Source: Pseudo-nitzschia pungens
Taxonomy: Eukaryota > Bacillariophyta > Bacillariophyceae > Bacillariales > Bacillariaceae
Assembly: GCA_037355855.1 (NCBI GenBank)
Contig: CM074759.1
Span: 6,758,001-6,822,000, forward strand
DNA: 64,000 nucleotides
Reading direction: 5' to 3'
The translations under genes and the position numbers were made by a program. Of the stretch, positions 33,541 through 48,100 are shown one piece after another. Each line of letters begins with the position of its first letter. Within the stretch, counting starts at the first letter, position 1. Under the pieces are notes generated by a model. The model did no database searches. It saw only the letters and a program-made list of their open reading frames with translations, and had not been told where the DNA came from.

Positions 33541-33846
33541 CTGTCACTTTTGTGTGATTGATGATTGAAGTACATCTGATTAAAAATTATTTGTTATGTT
33601 GAGTCAAATGTGTCAAATGTGTAAAATGGAATGAAAGGGTGACGAGGGACTGAATATCAGGGTCTAGATCAGAACATTTTCCTGAAAACGATGCGGGGAT
33701 CGAGAAAAAGGAGAAATAAGGTTGAGAATAATGGAAAAAAGGTTGTGAAATAAAAAATTGGGGTCGCATTTTTCTGAGACAAGTCGCGATTGGGTCGCGA
33801 TCCGGTCGCGATTGGTCGCGATGGGTCGCGAACCAGTTTTCGGACG

Positions 33847-36800
33847 CTGTTCCTCTCAGTGGTTGTGGCCAAGGCAATGGTATTGGTCCAACTCTTTGGG
33901 CTTTGGTGTCAACAATTGTCTTCCGAATGATGCAACAGGCTGGGCATGGTGTCCATCTTATCACTTCATTGTCACTGCAACTTGTTTCTCTTGTGGGTTT
34001 TGCCTTTGTGGATGACACAGATTTGTTTTGTGCTGGCTCTGATTCCTCCACATCTGGTGAGGAATTAGCTGTTGACTTTCAGGCAGCTCTTGACCGGTGG
34101 GCTGGTGGGATTATTGCCACTGGTGGTGCTATTGAACCTGCCAAATCCTTCTGTTATTTGATTGATTTCAAATGGAATGGATCCGGTTGGGATTATCGCT
34201 CCATTGCTGACATGCCTGGTGACTTCTCAGTTGCTGACAAGAATGGCAATCGCGCTACCCTGGATCGTTTTGAAGTTGACCATGCTGACAAGACTCTTGG
34301 GGTTTTTATCTCCATGGATGGCAATGAGGAAGCACAGATTGCTCACTTGAAGTCACAGTCTCAGTCTTTTGGCTCTCAGCTCAAGGCTTCCAAGTGTGAA
34401 AAGCGCGCATCCCTCTACACCTTCAAGTATTCTTTCATGAAGTCTGTTGAATACCCCATGCCTGTCACGCAACTTGATGAGGCCACTTGGACTAAGATAA
34501 TTCACCCAGCTCTTGTTCCAGTGCTGAATAAAGCAGGGATGTCACGGACATTTCCCAGACATGTTTTCTATGGTCCTTCCCTCTATCAAGGCTTTGGATT
34601 CATCCATCCATACCTCCTCCAAGAGTTCAGTCATATTGCCACCCTCTTTCAGGAATCTGTCAGGTCCTCACAAACTGGTAGGATTCTCAGGCTAACTGCT
34701 GAGTCTCTACGGCTCGAACTTGGCATTCCTCTCCATCTTGGTGTCACCCCATATCATCCTTTTGCTTCCTACGTCACTCCTTGCTGGTACAAACATGTGT
34801 GGAAGTTTTTCTCTGTTCACCCTGTGAGCTTGTTTGAAGACTTCCCAGATCTTCCTCTGTTACGTTCCAATGACTGTTATCTCATGCAAGCCTTTGTCAA
34901 CTCTGGCTTCCGAGGTGCTGACTTGTCCCTCTTGAATCACATGCGCATGTCCCTCAAGGCTATTTCCCTTGCTGACATTTGTACTCCAGATGGAAAAAGA
35001 CTCTCTCCCATGGCTTTCCAGCTGACCTCCTCCAATCACTTGAGGGATCATCTTGACTGGCCGAGATGTCCTCCATCTTGGCCTCCAGCAGCAAAGCGCT
35101 TATGGACTAAGGCTCTTCAGACATGTTTTCTTCCCCCCTGTCCACCCCCTGCAGCCAGGGCACTGGCTCCTTCTTTCCATCTTGGGCATTGGCTCTCTGC
35201 CCAGACAGCTTCTCTCTGGCCTTGGTTTTTGTCTCCTTCCACCGACAGAATATTCTTCAAAACTTCTACTGGCTGGATTGTGAGCACCTCCCAGGGCAGG
35301 GGTAGATACAGGGTCACTTCTGAACTCATTTCTGACAAACCAGCCTGTGCTGATGTGCTTGTCTGCCCTGTTATTTGTGGACAAGTTGTACGCGTTGTTG
35401 GGTCCTCTGCTTTTGTTTCTGAACCTCCTGACATGGATCCTCTGGAGTACAATCCATTTGATTCTCTTCCAGACTCCCCAGTAGATGCCTTTGATGCACT
35501 CTGTGCGTCTCCAAGAGTACTTCTCCACCAATATTCCCTACCACAGGCTGGCTGTCAGCACCTTGTTGATGCTATTGCGAGTGGTACTGCCAGTGCTGTA
35601 TGTGATGGTTCATTTGATCCGGACCTTCTCAGAGGAACTTCTGCTTTCATTTTGTCACCCAATACCTCCACCAAGTCTGCTTCTTTGTTCCTCACTGGCT
35701 GTAATTTTGTCAGTGGATCCCCTGAGGATCAGTCATCCTACAGGAGTGAACTGGCGGGTATCATTGGAGTTCTCACCTGTTGCACTGCTCTGGTGAATCT
35801 TTTTGATATTGCTTCTGGCTCTATCAACATTGCTCTGGATGGTGACACAGCTCTCAAACAGGCTCAGGGATCTTGGCCATTGGTTATTTCCCAAAAGTCT
35901 TTTGATTATGTTTATGTCATCCGCAACATGATTTCTGCCCTGCCAATTTCTGTGAACTTTCAATGGGTTCAGGGCCATCAAGCTGGAATTTTTCTTGATT
36001 GGTGGTCCCTTCGCAATCATCAGGTTGATGGCATGGCCAAGGCCTTTCTCTCTGTCCATAGAGCTTCTGCCCATCACTATCCCAGACTTGTGTTTGAGCC
36101 CTGGGCATTTTCTCTCAATGGATGCAAGTGTTCAAGGTTTGATCAGAATGCTCTGCATGTTGCCATTTCTGGTCCTCCTCTTCTTAAATATTGGCAGACC
36201 CACCATGACATCCCCATTCCACAACCTGTTCTGGGTTCCATCCATTGTTGTGCCCATCTGTCTGCCTTCAAGCGATTACCTCCTGGCATGCAAAGGTGGT
36301 TTGTCAAGTTTGCTTCTGGATGCATTGGTGTTGGCAACCAACTACTTCACTACCAGTATCAGGATCACTCCAGGTGCCCATTGTGTGATGCAGACAACGA
36401 GAAGGTTTCTCATGTGCTCTCCTGCAAGGACACTGGGGCTGTCACGCACAGTGTGTCAGCTTTCAAGGGACCACTGCAGACGAGGCTTGAAGTTGAACAA
36501 ACTGATCCATCATTGGTTGTTGCCATTGTGGATCTTCTCACCAGAGTTCGGAAGGGCCAGACCATTTATCCATCATCCTACTCACTTGCAATTGCGTCTG
36601 CTGTCAGGGCACAGAGGACTATTGGCTGGCACAACTGGCTTCTTGGTAGGTGGTCTCCTCGCTGGTACCAAATTCAGGCTGACTACTACTCCCACATTGG
36701 AAGCAAGCGCTCTCCCAAACGTTGGGCTACAGCTATCATCCATCAGTTCTTTCTTACCTCCTGGGATCTTTGGACTTATAGGAATGAACGACTCCATGGT

Positions 36801-37076
36801 CCTGGGGGTACCCTTGATGCTGAACAACACCAATCTCTTGATGCTTCCATCACTTCAGAATTGGCAATTGGTGCAGCTGGTGCACTTCCCCAGTCACACT
36901 CCCTGTTACAAACCCCTTTCCACGTCCTACAAGGTTACACCCTGACTGCCAAGCGGCAGTGGCTTGCAACCATCCACCTTGCAAGGAAGCAATATGCAGC
37001 GCCTGTCCCACCAGTGCAGCCATACCAACAAGAGGCTGCTCTTCTCAGAGCCTGGCTTACTGGACCTCAGGGTTGA
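33847..37076 (+). pseudogene. LINE copy B ORF2, 3' part: RT motifs B and C, RNase H, zinc motif
   Basis: The ORF2 frame resumes right after the nested element in the same reading frame. RT motif B (GQGNGIGPTLW) is near 33868. The catalytic motif C (FAFVDDTDLF) is near 33998-34028. RNase H follows with VCDGSFDP near 35599, SYRSELAG near 35738, ALDGDTAL near 35833 and VQGHQAG near 35968. The C-terminal CPLCDADNEKVSHVLSC zinc motif is near 36377. The segment 33847-34222 has no counterpart in copy A. Without the insert, copy B would have a complete-looking ORF2. Confidence 0.88.
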
Positions 37077-37380
37077 TTACACTTTGTACCTTGGTTTTGT
37101 CTTCTGTTCCTGCTTCTTATCCTGTCCCATCCCTTTTGATACTGGATCTTATCCCAATATCTTCATTCCCATTTCACTTTCTCTCAAGTCCCTATTTTGT
37201 GGGACTTGTTTGTCTTTTTCCCTGCTTGATGTTCAAGGTTTGTTTGAAAATTTGTCGTTCTGCCACTTGGGGTCCTGACTCTATGATGGAGGCGACGTTA
37301 AAGTCTGGTTACAGACTGAGTAATTTAGTTTCACCTTTGGTGATTAAAGTTATTTAAATACGTATATTATTATTATTATT
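37077..37380 (+). other. LINE copy B 3' UTR and (ATT)n tail
   Basis: This is the 3' end of the array. It is near-identical to the copy A 3' UTR and ends in ATT repeats at about 37365-37380, directly followed by the right target-site duplication. Confidence 0.85.
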
Positions 37381-37395
37381 GTTTCACTCAGCGGA
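37379..37395 (+). other. Target-site duplication, right copy
   Basis: Exact second copy of TTGTTTCACTCAGCGGA; see 10699-10715. Host sequence resumes here, about 220 bp beyond the 3' end of the TBCD gene. Confidence 0.85.
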
Positions 37396-37617
37396 ACAAA
37401 CGGTTCAAAGATGACTCCTCACAGAATTGCATTGGTGGTAGGGAAAAGTCAAACTTGTTACTTTCTTTGTTAGGCAATGGATTTTTAACATCAATTGTGG
37501 CATAAAACAACGTCTTTTTTGTTTTCATCTATTATGGTTTCATCTATTTTCTATGTTATTGTTGCAGTCGAGTTGCTACTTTATTCATTTCAGAACTTGC
37601 GCCGCATATTTGAAAAA

Positions 37618-40600
37618 TCAAAGCACGAGGCTTTCTATTTCAAACGCATTCGTCACTTCGTTTATAGCTGTAGTTCGATCAATACCTCCTGGTGGAGTTT
37701 GATCACATTCCCAATTGTGTTCTAATAGAAGTCGGACACCGGCGTGATCTCCTCCCAATTCTGGGTCCGTCTCTAGCAGTTGAACATAAAGTTTTTCTGC
37801 GGCAACACTTCGAATTCGAGGGAATTCGTGAGCAAGCAAACTGCAAACAAATGACACAGTCTCTTTGCTAATTTGAACGGAAATAATGAGACCCGTGCTG
37901 ACACTTATGATTGCCATCAGTCGCTTGATATCGGTGCAATCTTTCGATTCCTCCCGAAGCCTCTCAAGCAACATCGACGAAAACGATTTCTCCCGTACCA
38001 AGTGTTCGATACACCCTCGATTCAATAGCATCTCGATCGTTTTCAAAAGAGGGAGAACAACTCTTCCTTCGTGTTGGTGTTTCTCAAAAAGATTAAGGAA
38101 AACTATAAATAGAATGAAAAACCAACAAAGGTGAGCTGCTGAATACTCGACGCAAAACGTTTCGAATGTAATTCGATTGATTTGATTCCATTCAATTCAT
38201 TGGCTTACCATTTCCCAGCCTTCGAAGCTTGATTTCATCGGCATTCCGAGTCCATTGTATCAGGACCTGTGAAGAATTCTCTGTGATAGCCTTCGTCAAC
38301 CCACCTGTGCTAATTACCAAACCCGAAATGACATACTCAAAATATTCATTTATCTCAGCAGCCTTCATTACCATAGGATACGTGATCGAAGCATCGGCCC
38401 AGTCGATCGACTCGTACGCGAGGCTACCGTTGAAACGTGGAGACGTAAGGGCATCAAGCAACTTTTCCCTTTGTGTGACGAATGGCTCCACAGTTGGATT
38501 CTTCACAAGAAGGGCAACGAGGCATTTTGCTGCTTCCGACCGTACAAAATTGAGCTTCTCAGAAAACTGCTTGAGCAGCAATCCTATTATTTGGGTGCAC
38601 ATTTCGTTCGAGAAGAAATCCGATCCAGAGTCTTCCGGAAACTTCTGGGTCGTTGTCACCTCAGCCAAACTAACGAGTCCGTTCATTGCCGCTAGGCGAC
38701 ACTTGGAGCCAACATCGCCTCGTCGATCGGTGCTATAATCCCTCATGGCACGCACATAAGCGGTGAACACGTGATTCAACTGTTTGCTAGAAATTCCCAC
38801 AATGCACGAGCCTTCGTTTCGTTCTGGATTGAGTCCCACGGTTTCGCACACCCGAGTTAGAGAGACGAGTGCATTCTTCCGCGTTTCAGCGTCTTTTTCA
38901 TTTCCTACCTTTGCGGTTGGATTTGAAATCCGATAAAGGCATGCCAATGTTGTATCAAGAACCTTCGAAGACGGGGCAAGGAGTTTGGTTGGGAGACAAC
39001 CTAGCGCCAACGCAAAGCCCCTCGTTGCTGCTGGATTGATGCTTGTTCGAGCTGTCTTGGCATATTTATCTACTACTCGGTTCTGAAGACGAGTCGAAGG
39101 ACCTTTAGAACTCACAGGGAAGTAGGAGCGTGTCAGAGCAAACAGGGCGTTGCCTGCCTGCTCTTGAATGGTTTCGTTTGGATGAGGTAGGCAAGCGTCG
39201 ACAGAATCTAGTAACCTCACCTGTTGAGGCACCGTCAAAGGGATACGTGACAACGAAATGCACTCAATCAAGCGACAGACTGCAGCTCGTATTTGTTCTC
39301 CACCCCTGCCTCTATACAGCCGTTTCTTCTCGATGGTTGGAACGGTCTCAGCAATTAGTTTTTGTATCTGCGGAGGCAACGAACTCTGCTCTTCTTCTAT
39401 CTCTCCAAAAGCGAGAGTGATTTCTGCTAGCCCCAGTGTTGCCCCATGGCGCAGCTGCAAGTTCTTTTCGTCTAAACAACTCTCAAGCAAATATGGTACA
39501 ACTTTATCCATCATATATTGAGGATTGACATGTGTTAGCTTGTTCAGCGACCGAGATGTGAGGAGTCGAATGGCAGGGTCCCAGTGTGATAATTTGACCT
39601 GGTAGAGATGGTTGATTATTGCCGTTTCGTACTCTTCATATTGAGCGACGTGCAAGGCAATCGTCGTATAGGCATCCTTCCGATTCCCCAACGAGAAATA
39701 ATCGGCAGCCGTCAATATGGAGATGCCGTTCCGAAAATTTTGGGCTCCCTGTCGACCCACCATCTCTTGAAAGGCAGCGCTCGCTGCCCGTCGACAATTG
39801 ACTTCGCGATCGAATAAAAAGGCAACGACCACCGATTGTCCGAGTTGCGGCACGAATGGCTTGAGGATCTGGGGCGAGTACGCTCTGGCCAGGGCCCAGT
39901 ACGCATAGCAGGCAGCATCTCGAACGTTGGCCCCGACGCTCGTCTGGCGACGGGGCAAATCATAGTGAATGGCTCGGACGATTTTCGGAATCACATCCTT
40001 CAGCCGGTGCGGCAAAAGCAACCCGCGCCGCGCTAGTTCGGCCAGGGTGAGACACGCACCGTGCCAATCGTTGTCCTGTTCCATGTCATTGAAAAACTCC
40101 ATGATGGCATCAATGACGTCTTCGGCACAGATAGCGGGCAACCGTTCGGTTAGCCTCCCTACGCCTTTGGCCACGGACCACCTTACCACCGTGGATACAT
40201 CTTTCAGAGAAGCAAGCACCAGCCCCATGCAGAGTTCGACCTCGTCCGGGACCAAAAAGAAGTAGTCCGAGCTGTCTGTTGGATCCGAATCAGAGGATGC
40301 TGTGGTGGAACCGGATTCGGTGGCCGTCGACGGCATCGACTCTTTTTGCCTGCTTTGCTGCAGCTGTCGCTGTAGGTTTTCTTTCAGCGATCGACGGCCC
40401 CGCTGATATCGCCACGACGCAACGCGAGGTGGCAAATACAACACCCCGAGCCTCGTCCACCACTTCACCAGGTATTTTCGCAGCAAGACGTTCGATGGTC
40501 GATTCTTTGCGCTCGAGATCTTCTCGATGAGTGACCAGTAGGGTTTCACGGACGCCAACACCTTGTCGCGATGGGAGGTCGACATCTTGAGCATCGACAC

Positions 40601-41614
40601 CAGGGTTTGCAAGACCCCCATGGTCGTGAAGATGTTGCTCTTGGTCGACACGAACACCGGTTGGTCGGAGGTTTGTTCTTTATTCTGTCCACGCTTTTCT
40701 CCCACGTGCTCCTCCAGCACGCTCAGCGACCAGTCTCGGAAGGAACTCCGAAACGCGCTGTCTTCCAGATCGGGCCGTGTCAGCCATCGTGCCAAACAGG
40801 ATGCCGCCGTTTCTCGGGTGGGTCCCGTTTCGGACAGATGCGATGTGGCCAACCGAAGCAGTTCCTCGACCCGAGATCCATCCACTACCACCTCGCAATC
40901 AAATGGAATCTTGCCGAGTATCTCCATCCAATTCCACATCGAGTACGTCGATTCCCAGAGCTGTGGTCCTCCGGGTACGTCGTCGTCGTCGTCGTCGTCG
41001 TTGCTGGCATCGCTCCGCGAAGCGGTTTGAGCCCGGTTCCGTGCCAAGCCATCCAGAAGTGCGAGGCAGTTGAGCACCGGTTCGATGTCTTCCACTTGGT
41101 GGGGCAAGAATTTCTGCACTCGCTTCCTCCCCCGCACCTTGGACAAGGCATAAATCGCGGACAAGATCCGAGGCAACGGCGAATGCCAAAACCACAGATG
41201 GCCACTGCTTTCTTCCGCTGCTTGTTTCGCCGTACTTTCTTCCCCACCATTCTCGTTTCCATCGTCCGTATTTGAACAATTTGTTGTTCGTTGTGCGGTA
41301 TTCGCTGATGCCAGTGATGCCAGTATGGGACATGCCACCCCTGTCAAGGCGTCAACCATCGCGACGATGTGGTGATCCAGGAGGGAAGGAATTTCGAGGT
41401 ATTTGTCAAAGATTGTACGGAGAGAGGCCAGGGCTTCATCGTTCGCTCTATAATCATTCTCCTCCGGCCGTTCCATAGAAAGCTCTCGAATGCACTTGAA
41501 GGCTTTTTCTTGTTCCTCGAACAGCACGGCAGCATTGGTCGATGCCGATGTTCCGTTCTCGGTATCATCGCCATCTTGTGATTCCCTTTCGCCACCATCC
41601 GTATCCATCGTCAT
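37618..41614 (-). CDS. TBCD: Tubulin-folding cofactor D (TBCD), two exons
   Basis: The coding sequence is the complement of 38209-41614 joined to 37618-38102, 1296 residues. The intron (38103-38208, 106 bp) begins GTAAGC and ends TTATAG, and splits one codon after its first base. TBCD captures beta-tubulin from cofactor A and, with cofactors E and C and ARL2, builds the alpha/beta-tubulin dimer in the cytosol. Marks of the family are the KVRGRKRVQKFLPHQVEDIEP block, YSMWNWMEILGKIPFD, many HEAT repeats, the GLVISTGGLTKAI block just before the intron, and a C-terminal LPLLKTIEMLLNRG motif after it. I chose ATG 41614 (MTMDTDGG) because no ATG lies upstream in the frame. Length is close to animal TBCD (about 1190). 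It is intact and lies divergent to beta-tubulin. Confidence 0.88.
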
Positions 41615-41958
41615 TGTTGCCAACAATGCCAACAAAAACGCTTCTCGTCAGAATAGACGTCGGAAACAATACTACTTGTAGCACTTGAGCCTTCTATCGG
41701 CTGATGATCAATGAACCTGGGACCTAGGAACTACCGCACCGTACAATGGAGAACGGTGACGGAAATTGGAAATATTACCACCGGCAACATGTCGATACCG
41801 TACGCATCGTAAAAATAGGATTACTTCGACCACAGATAAAAATTGGTTCTGTTTTTTTTTTCAATTTTTGAACTTGTCTGCTATTTCGCGCTTAAAAGCA
41901 GGGTTTCGAGTTTCGAAGTCTGTTTCATGGATTTTTTAAAAAGATAGATAAGGTTTTA
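41615..41958. other. 5' flank of TBCD
   Basis: A short region between the TBCD start and the foldback element. It contains TACCGTACGCATCG and similar words and a poly-T run near 41855. No gene is seen. Confidence 0.45.
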
Positions 41959-42139
41959 CCGGGAGCGGTCGGAAATAGAAAAACGTGCGCACCGCGCGAC
42001 AGGTTAAGTTTTTTCAAAATGATACGTATGAACTTACCGTACATACTACGGTACATATATCAACGTGTGATTTACGTAAACGATTCAAATTTGAAAAGGG
42101 GGAACCGGGAAACTAAAATCGGGAAACTAAAAATAGTTG

Positions 42140-42255
42140 TTTTTGGTTCAAGTAATTAATTAATTACGTACGTAATTAATTAATTACGTACGTAATTAAT
42201 ATTACGTACGATTGCAGTTAATTACGTACGATTGAAGATTAATTACGTAACTATG
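42140..42255. repeat. AATTAATTACGTACGT array, left arm
   Basis: Palindromic AATTAATTACGTACGT words repeated several times. The mirror array in the right arm lies at about 44255-44395 and also contains four copies of AATTAAATCCAATCGTACGT. Confidence 0.8.
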
Positions 42256-42659
42256 TGGCTTAAATAGGTAAAGTAGCCAATTTAATGACGCAATAATAAT
42301 TTAAATATGCCCTCTATCAATGTAAAACATAAGCCTTTTATTAAAGCCTCCAAATTGCTTTGATTTGATGACAAGGACGATGTATGCGCCTTTTAAAGTG
42401 CCGCTAACAGCCATATATTCGGTACGTACGTACAATCTACGACTTGCACTTGTAAGTGGCAAGTTGAAGTACGTAGGGGCTATCATCGCCAACTTAGGTA
42501 TACGCGCCATTTAAAGTGCCGCTGATAGCCACCTATTCGGTACGGGCTGTCGGCGCCGGTATAGAAGTCACTCTGCCGAAGAAATGGCTGTCGTGATGAG
42601 CCAATCAAAAAATTCGATTTTCCAGTACAAATTGTACAGGGATTTATGTAGAAAAAAAT

Positions 42660-43830
42660 TAATACAGGGGGGACAACAAGCAGCACAGAAAGCAGCAACG
42701 CCTTGATAATACATGGGGGGACAGCAAGCAGCAACGCGTCGATAAGTACAGGGGGTGACAGCAAGCAGCAGCAACGCGTCGATAATATGGTACAGGGGGG
42801 GGGACAGCAAGCAACAAGCAGCAGCAACGCGTCGATAATACAGGGGGGGACAGCAAGCAGCAACGCGTCGATAATACAAACGCGTCGATAATACAGGGGG
42901 GACAGCAAACAGCAACGCGTCGATAATACAGGGGGGACAGCAAGCAGCAGCAACGCGTCGATAATACAAGCAGCAACGCGTCGATAATACAAACGCGTCG
43001 ATAATACAGGGGGGACAGCAAGCAGCAGCAACGCGTCGATAATACAGGGGGGACAGCAAGCAGCAGCAACGCGTCGATAATACAGGGGGGACAGCAAGCA
43101 GCAACGCGTCGATAATACAAACGCGTCGATAATACAGGGGGGACAGCAAGCAGCAGCAACGCGTCGATAATACAGGGGGGACAGCAAGCAGCAACGAACG
43201 CGTCGATAATACAGGGGGGACAGCAAGCAGCAACGAACGAGTCGACAATACAGGGGGGGCAGCAAGCAGCAACGAACGAGTCGACAATACAGGGGGGGCA
43301 GCAAGCAGCAACGAACGCGTCGACAATACAGGGGGGACAGCAAGCAGCAACGCGTCGAAAATACAGGGGGGACAGCAAGCAGAAACTCGTCGAAAATACA
43401 GGGGGGACAGCAAGGAGCAAGCAGCAACGCGTCGAAAATACAGGGGGGACAGCAAGCAGAAACTCGTCGAAAATACAGGGGGGACAGCAAGGAGCAAGCA
43501 GCAACGCGTCGATAATACAGGGGGAGCAGCAAGCAGCAGCAGCAGCAGCAGCAACGCGTTGATACACCTATAGTTGTCGTATTATCGACGCGTTGCTCCT
43601 TGCTGCTGCTCGCTGCTCGCTGCCCCCCCCTGTATTATCGACGCGTTGCTGCTGCTTGCTGCTTGCTCCCCCCCCCCCCCCCGTATTATCGACACGTTGC
43701 TGCTGCTGCTGCTTGCTGTCCCCCCCTGTACCGTATTATCGATGCGTTGCTGCTTGCTGTCCCCCCATGTATTATCAAGCCGTTGCTGCTTTCTGTGCTG
43801 CTTGTTGTCCCCCCTGTATTAATTTTTTTT
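42660..43830. repeat. G-rich/C-rich minisatellite core of foldback element
   Basis: From 42663 to about 43560 the plus strand carries some 25 units of ATACAGGGGGGACAGCAAGC followed by AGCAACGCGTCGATA. From about 43580 to 43825 the complementary orientation appears (CCCCCCTGTATTATCGACGC). The unit is the same as in the nested element at 31826-33540, including the TCGACAATA, TCGAAAATA and AACGAACGCG subtypes. Long open frames on the minus strand (up to 349 residues) come from the repeat and are not genes. Confidence 0.9.
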
Positions 43831-44576
43831 CTACATAAATCCCTGTACAATTTGTACTGGAAAATCGAATTTTTTGATTGGCTCATCACCATTTATTCTC
43901 AGCTTCTAGGGTGCAGAAACGCCCGTTTAAGTGGCGCTAGAAGTCCTCACTCTGTCGGAGCTGAGTACCACGCTTTGAAGTGGCGCTGACAGCCACTGTA
44001 ACGTACGGTAAGATCTTAGTCCTAAGGTTTACGGTACGGTACTCCGTACCGTATATCTGTTCTAGTACGTAAGTTACGGGTATAAGTGGCTATCAGCGGC
44101 ACTTTGAATGGCGCGTATACCTTATACGTCTATAGTATCTTGGCTTAAAAAATAGCCTAAGCGCTAACTTGATAGGCTATAGTAAATTTTTATTATGTTA
44201 TTATCTAGCTTATATTCTGATATAAGCCACTTAAGAGCTTAATTGTGAAATCGTGCGTAATTAAATCCAATCGTACGTAATTAAATCCAATCGTACGTAA
44301 TTAAATCCAATCGTACGTAATATTAATTACGTACGTAATTAATTAATTACGTACGTAATTAATTAATTACGTACGTAATTAATTAATTACGTAAAAAAAA
44401 TCCAATTTTTAGTTTCCCGGTTCCCCCTTTTTTAAATTTGAATCGTTGAGATTTTTTCTACGTATTAAATCACACGTTTATATTTAGTATGTACGGTAAG
44501 TTCATACGTATCATTTTGAAAAAAACTTAACCTGTCGCGCGGTGCGCACGTTTTTCTATTTCCGACCGCTCCGGTA

Positions 44577-47016
<2,440 letters not shown>

Positions 47017-48100
47017 ACCCCGAGGCTTTTTGTTTGCGAACGGTGACAACTCGTGGAGGCATGTCTGTCTGTTTTTGGTATGGCTGTATCGGTTGGGTGC
47101 GGGGCAACGTCTCGGTATTTTTCTGCGGAATGCCGGATCGTTGGACTTGAAACGATGAGGCAATCGAAAAATATGTTGTGATGCACGCCCGTGTCGGATG
47201 CGACGACAAATTGCGCGACCCTTTTGGTGGGGTTTCCCCTCTATGGTTGGTATTTTTGTCTGTGATTGCATGACAACGGTAGTGTAGCAAAAAGGTGTTG
47301 CACCGGTATTGAATTGAGAAATGAAAGAATGATTAAGGAGTATAACGTATACGATAATATAGAAAAAAATACATCAAACCCAATGACCGGTCCCTCACTT
47401 GTACTCAGTCACGAGGAAGGCGTTTGTCGCATCAAAGGACAGGGTAGTTGCACACCAACGAAGGACGAGACAGAGGTTGGATATAAGTGCTTCGACACGA
47501 ACAAAAAGTTCTGCTTGGTGTAGCATCGAAATGGTATTGTACGTCTTTCAATCGCCAGTAAAGATTCCATTAGCTATGCAAACAAGATGTCTCTTGACAC
47601 GATTCGAGGATCGCTGTGATGGGATGCGGCTGTTCACTGCTCCTTATTGACACGACAGAGTTTGCTGGCGGGAACGAAAACAACGCGGTTTCAACTGCGT
47701 CTCGAGTTGCCTGCGTGAAACACTGCGGGTCTAGGGATGGGTTCACTTCAGTGCTCTCTACCTTCATCAATATCAGATGCCACACAAAATAATAATATCA
47801 ATACAAAATTCACTATCTAATAATCTAGAGCAACGAGAAAAGTCTCTTTCCTCGCTCTGCGAGGGCACTCCACCCTCCATCCACTCAAACATTCCCGGAG
47901 AGAGATAGAGAGGGAACTGAATGGTGGTGTGTGTGTGTGCACCGTTTCCGGGGCGGCCACGGCACCAAACGACCGTCGCACCATCGCATTCGGTTTGATT
48001 TGGTTGGATTCCATGCCATGCCGTTCCGCAAAACGAAACCGCAAACACATCACCACCACTGCTGCTCCACGCTAGGCTAGGCTACGATGTGCTTGTTCCT
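47017..48100. other. Spacer between beta-tubulin and the plastid protein gene
   Basis: This holds the 3' UTR of beta-tubulin and the 3' side of the minus-strand gene at 48101. A GTGTGTGTGTG run lies at about 47928-47938. No credible additional gene is seen. Confidence 0.5.

Larger units (their letters stand above)
27546..33846. mobile_element. 6.3-kb TIR element nested in LINE copy B, no transposase seen
   Basis: The ends form a perfect 24-bp inverted repeat: 27546-27569 (CGTCCGAAAACTGGTTCGCG...) and 33823-33846. Both ends also carry several TCGCGA/TCGCGACC words, in both orientations, within about 130 bp (27576-27670 and 33780-33830). This is a pattern often seen for transposase-binding sites. 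The flanks are CT on both sides, so the target duplication may be CT; removing the element plus one CT leaves the LINE frame open. The interior is 28020-28490 (minisatellite), 29373-30600 (181-bp satellite), and 31820-33540 (C-rich minisatellite). I find no transposase frame. It is probably a non-autonomous DNA transposon; the superfamily is not known. Confidence 0.75.
10716..37380 (+). mobile_element. Tandem non-LTR retrotransposon (LINE) array with nested element
   Basis: A single insertion of about 26.7 kb on the plus strand. It consists of copy A (10716 to about 21227) and copy B (about 21228-37380), joined head to tail. Each copy has a 5' untranslated region, ORF1, ORF2 (endonuclease, reverse transcriptase, RNase H, C-terminal zinc motif), and a 3' end of ATT repeats. 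The two ORF1 proteins differ at only about twenty residues, so the copies are young relatives. Only the outer ends carry a target-site duplication; none is visible at the A/B junction. Domain order (EN-RT-RNase H) is that of I/R1/Tad-type LINEs, but I cannot assign the clade. Confidence 0.9.
41959..44574. mobile_element. 2.6-kb foldback element with long inverted arms
   Basis: The two ends are inverted copies of each other. The left end begins CCGGGAGCGGTCGGAAATAG at 41959 and the right end finishes with its complement at 44574, one base shorter. TA flanks both sides (41957-41958 and 44575-44576), consistent with a TA target duplication. The homology continues inward with gaps: the GGGAACCGGGAAACTAAAA block, AATTAATTACGTACG arrays, GGTATACGCGCCATTTAAAGT near 42497 against its partner near 44100, and GATGAGCCAATCAAAAAATT near 42594 against its partner near 43870. 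The centre is a G-rich minisatellite, inverted on the other side of an axis near 43570. No transposase is visible. Such structures are called foldback elements. Confidence 0.8.

Noticed and set aside
31826..33561. Open frames of up to 433 residues rich in Cys, Leu and Tyr
   Set aside because: They are a translation of the 35-bp minisatellite, open in all three plus frames because the unit lacks stops. The same happens at 42483-43567 on the minus strand. No non-repetitive protein part exists.
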